From Capitulum mitella (taxonomy: Eukaryota; Arthropoda; Thecostraca; Pollicipedomorpha; Pollicipedidae), in contig CP099847.1 of assembly GCA_030062745.1 (NCBI GenBank), forward strand, positions 26,584,923 through 26,648,922: DNA of 64,000 nucleotides. Reading direction: 5' to 3'. Shown here piece by piece: positions 57,906 through 64,000 of the stretch. Below the pieces are notes generated by a model. That model was given only the letters and a program-made list of their open reading frames with translations, was not told the origin of the DNA and did no database searches. Numbering within the stretch: position 1 is the first letter of the stretch; the number at the start of each line of letters is the position of its first letter. The position numbers and the translations under genes are program-made.

Positions 57906-58315
57906 ATTGTTTCCCGTGACTTGCGCATTAATATATAACCATGTATGTCGATTAAATGGCTGTTTATTTTGCAGACATACTGCCATTTTCCATACCACGG
58001 ATCAGGCATCGGGACTCTGATATCGGAAGGCCCATCCATCACACAAAAAGGGGAATAAAATCACCTTCAACCACACCAACATAACTACAGCCAAGGATAC
58101 AATGCAGCTACAATTTTCGAAGAACGGCACATCTACATTTGTAGGAAGGGTTTCGTATTTGTAAAGGAATGCTACCACAAAACACGCGACGATGTCGAAC
58201 GGGCAGGCGATATGCTAAAACGTACACGAATCCCATCCAAGTCTCTACTTACAGGGGTCTCGTTTTCTGTAAATGTTTGTCTGAATAAATTTATTTGATA
58301 TGCAACTTGGCAAAT
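57906..58315. other. Unique centre of the foldback-like element
   Basis: About 410 bp of AT-rich sequence not repeated in the arrays. No frame longer than 75 codons and no recognisable domain. Confidence 0.5.
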
Positions 58316-60270
58316 GTGTGCCGCCATTTCGACTTTTACGAGGACCCGTTTTGGAAGTTTCCTAGGGGGTTTGATCCCAAGATGTCAATGGCCCGTATGA
58401 TTTCTTCAGAGAGATTGATGGGTTTGTGTTGACGGTTAAATGTGCTAATGTAAAAAAAAAATCGTAGCGGCCGCCCCATATAAATGTTTCTTCGATCATC
58501 TATAACTTTCCCCATAGACAAGATAGGTGTATTTTCTTTACACGGCTGTATTTGTTTTAACAAGTGTTTTCATTTGATAAGCAACTCGCCCTATTCGTGC
58601 CGTTTTTTGAGCTGAAAAGCCCGTTTTGAAAGTTTCCTAGGAGGTTTTGACCCCCTAGAGTTCAATGGCGCGTAGGGTTTCTTCAGCTAGATTAATGGGC
58701 ATCGATCGACGGTTCGTTGTGCCAACTTTGAAGAAAATCCTAGAGGCCGCCCCATAGACATGATTTTTTCGATCTTCTATTACATTCCCTATAGCCAAGA
58801 TAGGTGGTTTATCCTTGCAGAGTTATATTTGGGCTAACGAATGCTTTGGTTTCATATGCCATTTGGCTTACGCGTGACGTTTTTGAGCTGCAAAATCCAT
58901 TCTCGAGATTTTCTAGGGGGTTTTGACCCCTATATCTCAACGTCCCAGAGGGTTCCTTCAGCCAGATTAATGGGCATGGGTCGATGGCTCGTTGTGCCAG
59001 TTTTGTAGAACATCGTAAGGACCACCCCATAGACAAGGTTTTTTTAACGTCTTTAACCGTTCCCATAGACAAGATAGGTAGCTTTTCTTTAAACGATTGC
59101 ATTTGGCTTAACGAGTGTTTTAATTTCATATGCCATTCGGCCTATTCATGTCGATTTTGGAGCCACAAAACCCGTTTTGTAAGTTTCCTATGGGATATTG
59201 ACCCCCTAGGTGTCAATGGCCCATAGGGTTTCTTCGGCCAGATTGATGGGCTTGTGCTTTCTTCGGCAAGATCGATGACTCAATGTGCTAGTTTAAAAGA
59301 AAATCGTAGGGATCACGCCATGGACATGGTTTTTTGATCATCTATAACTTTTCCCATAGACAAGGTAGGTGGTTTTCTTTGCACGATTGTATTTAGGCTA
59401 ACGATTGCTTTCATTTGATATGCAACTCAACGTTTTCGTGTCGTTTTTTGAGCTGCAAAACCCGTTTTGCAAGTTTCTTTAGGGGCTTTGAACCCCAACA
59501 TTTCAATGGCCCATAAAGTTTCTTTAGCCAGATTAATGGGCATCGGTCAACGGTTCGGTGTGCCAATTTTGGAAAATCGTAGAGGTCGCCCAATAGACAT
59601 GATTTTTTCGATCGTCTGTAACTTTCCCCATGGACAAGGCAGGTGGTATTCCTTTGCACGGTTGTATTTGGGCTAACGAGTGTTTTCATTTGATATGCCA
59701 TGCAGCCTATGCGTGTCATTTATTAAACTATAAAACCCGTTTTGGAAGTTTCCTAGGGGATTTCAACCCCCTAGATTCCCATGGCCCATAGGGTTTCTTC
59801 AGCCAGGTTAATGGGCATGGGTCGATGGTTCAATGTTCCAATTTTGAAGAAAATCGTAGGGGCCACCCCTTAGATATGATTTTTTATCGTCTATAATTTT
59901 CCCCATAGACAAGGTAGGTGTTTTTTGTTTGCACAGTTGTATTTGGGTTAACGAGTGCTTTCGTTTGATATGCAACTCAACCCATTCGTATTGTTTCCTT
60001 AGCTACAAAATCCATTTTGAAACTTTCCTTGGCGGGTTTGACCCCCTAGATTTCAATGGCTCACAAGGTTTCTTCATCCAGATTAATGGGCATCGGTCGA
60101 TGGTTCGTTTTGTCAGTTTTGAAGAAAATCGTAGGGGCCGTCCCATGGACAGGATTTTTTCGATCGTCTATAACTTTCCCCCTAGAAAAGATAGGTGACT
60201 TTTCTTTGCACGGTTGTATTTGGGATAACGATTGCATTCAGCTGATGTGTGGCAAGGCCAGGTTTTTCAA
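58316..60270. repeat. 278-bp-unit array, orientation 2 (seven units)
   Basis: TTTCCTAGGGGGTTTTGACCCC-type landmarks at about 58355, 58632, 58910, 59185, 59470, 59748 and 60027 give spacings of 275-285 bp. Each unit also carries TTTCTTCAGCCAGATTAATGG and TATAACTTTCCCCATAGACA variants. Confidence 0.9.
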
Positions 60271-60489
60271 GTTCTATGGGAGATATCGGCCTGTCAAGGG
60301 AATTCTCCACCGAATCTGGGCTCAGCCGAATCTGGGCTGAATGTGGGCTGTCTTCCGCTACATTCTCGCCGAGTGGCGCTGGCAGGGGAGACCAAGGCCT
60401 GTAGGGCAGTAAGGGCCATTATAGCTGTGGCGACACTGCTCTGGCGGGGATTCTGGAACTAATTTGGCAGTACCCAACGCGCCGCCGGA

Positions 60490-60738
60490 CTTGGATATTC
60501 TGAACTCTGGACATTATCAACTGTGGACAATATCACCGCTGGATGTTTTGACCATCGGACATTATGAAACGTGGGCCTATGAACGTTGAATCTCATGAGC
60601 TGTGGATCTTATGAATTATGGACATTTTGATCATTGGGCATAATGAACATTGGGCATTATGAACTGTGGATATTATGAACTTTGGACATTTTGACCGTTT
60701 TCGCAGCTTATGAACTCTGGACATTACGATAGGCCCAC
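60490..60738 (-). repeat. Right outer 18-bp array
   Basis: About a dozen units such as TTATGAACTGTGGATA and TTATGAACTTTGGACA, the inverse of the left outer array. Ends at CTCTGGACATTACGATAGG. Confidence 0.85.
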
Positions 60739-60844
60739 GCGCCCACACCCCTTCCACTTCTGCTCCTGGGGAAGCGAATGGAATGACGACTGGCCACACA
60801 TCATGCAAGGCCAGGGCCTTGGCTGGCCGCCCGCCTATCACGCA

Positions 60845-61060
60845 AGGCCCTAAAACAGCCCCGTGACGTAATTGAGAGCGCCTTGCGCATGCGCAGTCGT
60901 ACGTTGCCAGCTCGGGGCCCGGAGCAGCTGTGTGGCAGCCGTCGGGTGCAGGCGGGCGGTGGTTCGGCGCTGTGTTGTGTCAGAAACATGGTGCGTGAGG
61001 CGTGTGCATTGGTGTGTGTACTTGAGCGTCACTGGTTTGAGAAAGGGTAATCCTTACCGA
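60845..61060 (+). promoter_or_regulatory. Orphan third copy of the UGT promoter / first-exon module
   Basis: TGCGCATGCGCA (60884-60895), CCAGCTCGGGGCC, GTGTTGTG-CAGAAACATG (ATG 60988-60990) and a GTGCGT donor follow in the same order and at the same spacing as upstream of both UGT genes. Similarity fades at about 61055 and no UGT body exon follows in the window. A TGACGTAA (CRE-like) word lies at about 60863. It could be a gene relic, a promoter carried by a repeat, or a functional first exon whose body lies beyond the satellite. Confidence 0.6.
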
Positions 61061-61744
61061 TCGCACACTAACGCACGATTGTAGTTCTCGATTTCGCCAA
61101 CAGGGCAATATTCGTTCTTTTTCTCGCCGCTAGGATTAGTATGTAAAAATGCAGACATTGCGTAGGATGGCTCCGCTCAAGAACCAGTGGCACGAGAACC
61201 AGTCGTTCGATTCGGCTGTTTCCAACGCCAGTCGATAGCGCCGAACATTCCGTTTCCGTGATATAGGCACTGTTTTACTTTTGCCCGCTGATGACGTCAC
61301 AGGTCTGGTCAATCACGAAAAAGAGAGCACTTTCTCCAGAATTGCCGAATCACAATGAAAAGCTGATCGAAATTGAATTATGCGTGTTAATATGTTCCTG
61401 GCAGCTTAATCTCTAGTTCTGTATGCCACCTAATAGCCCAAGGTCACACAAGGTCAAGGCCAAATGCTGGGTCAAATTTGATCCCTCTTACAACATGTCA
61501 TGCGATACATCTTTCGTGACCCATTTGGCGCGGAGATTCTAAAAAAAAGGCACAATGGAAGAGCCCAGGGCACGGAAAGCATTGCAATGACCCCAATTGT
61601 GTAGCTACAAACTCAGAGTACCACAGGAGCATGCATGTGAAATTCATTTCACATTTCTAGATAACCCAACAAGTCAGTTTATCCCATGTTGCATATTTCC
61701 TCGGAATGTTGCACAACATTGCAAAGGCCGATATCGACACACCA
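61061..61744. other. No gene seen
   Basis: AT-rich stretch between the orphan promoter module and the satellite. If the module were an active gene, this would be the start of its intron. Confidence 0.35.
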
Positions 61745-64000
61745 ATCAAAATTTGTATTTTGGCGTGCGCTAGGTAAGTAGACGGTGCAGTGAAAACGCG
61801 GGGATCATGTGGGTAATAACAATGCAATGTTAAAGATCACGATAAAGAGAAAACGTCACTTCCGCGCAATATGACATCAACAGTGCTGATGTTTGACCAT
61901 CACATTCCCTGTTCTTCATGAATAATCCGTGCCAGCAGCGTTTCCATATTGGTGTGCGATATGGTAAGCAGACGGTGCGGATGATATGAGGACCACTTGG
62001 ATAATACCATGGCAATGTTAAAAATCACGATGAGCAAAAAAATTTCTGTGCTCTGTAGAACATCAACAATGATGATGTACGACCATCACATTGCCTTCCC
62101 TTGATTAATGATCCATACCAGTACCGTTTGCATGTTGGTGTCCGCTAAGTAAATAGACGGTGCGCGGGCTATATTGGGACTGTGTGGGTAATAGCTTTGC
62201 AATGTGAAAGGCCTCGCTGAAAAAAAAACATTGTTTCCGCACAATGTAAAATCAACAGTGATGATGTACGGTCATCACATTGCCTGTTCTTGATCAATAA
62301 TCCGCACCAGCAGCGTCTGCATGTTAGTGTGCGCTAGGTAAGTAGACGCTTCCTTGACTACATGGCGACTCTATGGGCAATAGCATTGCAATGCTAAAAA
62401 TCACGTTGAACAAAAAAAAACATTGTCTTTCCACTGTAGATCGCTACCAATGATGATGTAGGACCATCGCACTGCCTGTTCTTTATCAATAATCCGTACC
62501 AGTACCGTTTGCATACTGGTGTGCGCTAGGTAAGTAGACGTTGCGCTGACTACGTGCCGACTGGGCGCCCAATGACCCTGCAGTCGGTGCGCCCCTAAGC
62601 CCCAATAACCAACCGACTACGTGGTGACCGTATGGGCAATAACAATGCAATGTTAACGATCACACTGAAGAAAACACACTGTCTTTGCACAGTACAACGT
62701 CCAGTGCTGATGGAAGACCACCACAATTCTTGTTTTTGATGAATAATCCGATCAACAGCGTTTCCATATTGGTATGTGCCTTGTAAGTAGACGGTGCGGT
62801 TGCTATGTGGGAACTGCATGGGTAATGACGTTGCAATATTTAGGGTCACTTTGAAAAAAAACACTGTATTTGCACAGTATAATGTCAGCACTGATGATGT
62901 ACAACCATCACATTGCCTTTGTTATTTGTTATTGTTCTTGATCAATAATCCGTACCAGCATCGTTTGATATTGGTATGCACTAGGTAAGTGGATGAAACG
63001 TTGTCTTCTTGGGACCGCATGGGCAAAAACATTGCAATGCTTAAGATAACGCTGAAGAAAAACACTGTCTTTGCACGTCGAACGCCAGCAATGGTGATGT
63101 ACGATCACCGCAATGTCTATTCTTAAACAACAGTCCGTTCCAGTACCGTTTGCATATTGATATGCGCTGGATAAGTAGACGGTGCAGTCGCTACGTTGGG
63201 AGTATGTTGGTAATAGCAGTGCAGTGTGAAAGATCATGCTGAAGTAGAAACGTCGTTTCCGCACAATATGACATGAAGAATGATGATGTACGACCATCAA
63301 ATTGCCTGTTCTTGATCAGTAATCCGTATCAGCAGCGTTTGCATATTGGCGTGCGCTAGGTAAGCACACGGTGCGTTGGCTTCGTGGGGACGGTATGGGC
63401 AACAGCATTGCAATGTTTAAGACCATGTTAAAGAAAAAGCACTGTATGTGCGCAGTACAACGTAAGCATTGATGATGCATGACCATCGCATGTGCTGTTC
63501 TTGATTAATAATCTGTGCCAGTAAGGTTTGCATACTGGTGTGCGCTAGGTAAGCAGAGAGTACGGTGGCTATGTTGGAACTGTACGGGCAATAGCATTGC
63601 AATGTTAAAGATCACGCTGAACAAATGACACTGTGTTTGCGCAGTTTAACGTTAGCAATGATGATTTATGACCATCACATTGCCTGTTTTTGATCAACAA
63701 TCCGTACCACCAGCGATTTCATATTAGTGTGAACTAGATAAGTAGACGTGGTGGTAGGATGGGAGCATGTGCGTAATAGCAGACGTGGTGGCTGCGTTGG
63801 GAGCGTGTAGGTAATAGTATTGTGACGTCAAAGATCACGATGAACACGAACGTTTTTACCAAACAGTATACTGCCAGCAAAAATAATGTAAGGCCATCAC
63901 TTTCTCCGTTGTTGATAAATAGTACCGTTCGCATATTGGTGTGCGTAAGTTCAATAGACGCTGCGGTGGCTACGTTAGGACTGTGTGAGCAATAGCATTG
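61745..64000. repeat. 188-bp satellite array, 12 or more monomers, open at the right edge
   Basis: The landmark GCTAGGTAAGTAGACGG recurs at about 61770, 61958, 62141, 62330, 62525, 62780, 62978, 63165, 63352, 63543, 63735 and 63945. Most spacings are 183-198 bp; one (62525-62780) is longer because of an insertion. Each monomer also carries GACCATCACATTGCCTGTTC, AATCCGTACCAGCAGCG and AGCATTGCAATGTTAAAGA variants. Minus frames of 60-120 codons are by-products of the repeat. Confidence 0.92.

Larger units (their letters stand above)
56968..60738. mobile_element. Foldback-like compound inverted element (3.8 kb)
   Basis: Mirror-symmetric build: an 18-bp-period array (56968-57130), a terminal block of about 125 bp (57136-57262), a 278-bp-unit array in one orientation, a unique centre (about 57905-58315), a 278-bp-unit array in the opposite orientation, the inverse terminal block (60231-60358), and an inverse 18-bp array (60490-60738). 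The Foldback and TU families are known for long inverted termini made of tandem repeats. I find no transposase and no clean target-site duplication. Confidence 0.75.

Noticed and set aside
58336-60340. Short frames in the 278-bp arrays (for example at 58809-59129 and 60056-60340)
   Set aside because: Repeat-derived similarity, interrupted in most units; no coding signal.
61830-63934. Minus-strand frames of 60-120 codons in the satellite as a multigene family
   Set aside because: They recur with the 188-bp period, break at random in each monomer and have no domain. They are by-products of the repeat.
61745-64000. CRISPR-like array
   Set aside because: The 188-bp monomers are contiguous without spacers and the context is a eukaryotic genome.

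Overview
This is eukaryotic, most likely arthropod, nuclear DNA. The genes are split by introns with normal GT/AG borders, UDP-glycosyltransferases (UGTs) have the animal membrane-anchored layout, one partial gene resembles the insect Hippo-pathway FERM protein Expanded, and the rest is packed with non-LTR retrotransposons, short DNA transposons, minisatellites and satellites. A crustacean or other non-insect arthropod is my guess from the GC-rich CpG islands and repeat load; the sequence does not prove the taxon. Everything here was read by eye, so repeat borders are approximate unless a target-site duplication or splice site fixes them.

Layout. 1-6 kb (minus strand): the first two recognisable coding exons of an Expanded-like gene, running off the left edge. 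6-22 kb: no convincing coding exon; CpG-rich islands (8.6, 9.3-10.6, 12.4-13.0, 18.8-20.2 kb), a GC-rich minisatellite at 9.5-10.1 kb, a GAGA/CT tract, and hAT-like MITEs, one with a perfect 8-bp duplication. 22.5-33.5 kb: a head-to-head inverted duplication carrying two UGT genes, with arms of about 2.85 kb around a 5.3-kb spacer that holds a degenerate minisatellite split by a piggyBac-like TTAA element. In each UGT the body is one 1,554-nt exon. I infer that translation starts at an ATG that is the last codon of a separate first exon about 810 nt upstream, next to an NRF-1-type GCGCATGCGC palindrome. A third, orphan copy of this promoter/first-exon module lies at 60.85-61.06 kb. 33.5-47.5 kb: a second inverted pair, two dead copies of one LINE sharing the same stop codon, around an 8-kb spacer of modular AT-rich repeats. 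47.5-56.6 kb: mostly AT-rich DNA with more of those repeats and an internally deleted, RNase H-bearing LINE. 57-60.7 kb: a foldback-like structure in which 18-bp arrays in opposite orientation flank 278-bp arrays in opposite orientation. 61.7-64 kb: a 188-bp-period satellite running off the right edge.

Functional reading. Two gene units are supported: the Expanded-like gene (growth control and cell polarity at the apical cortex) and the divergent UGT pair (ER membrane glycosyltransferases). The UGT pair keeps the sugar-donor-binding half intact but lacks the usual catalytic His and Asp in both copies. The rest is structural and mobile DNA whose inverted architecture has probably shaped, and may still destabilise, the UGT locus.
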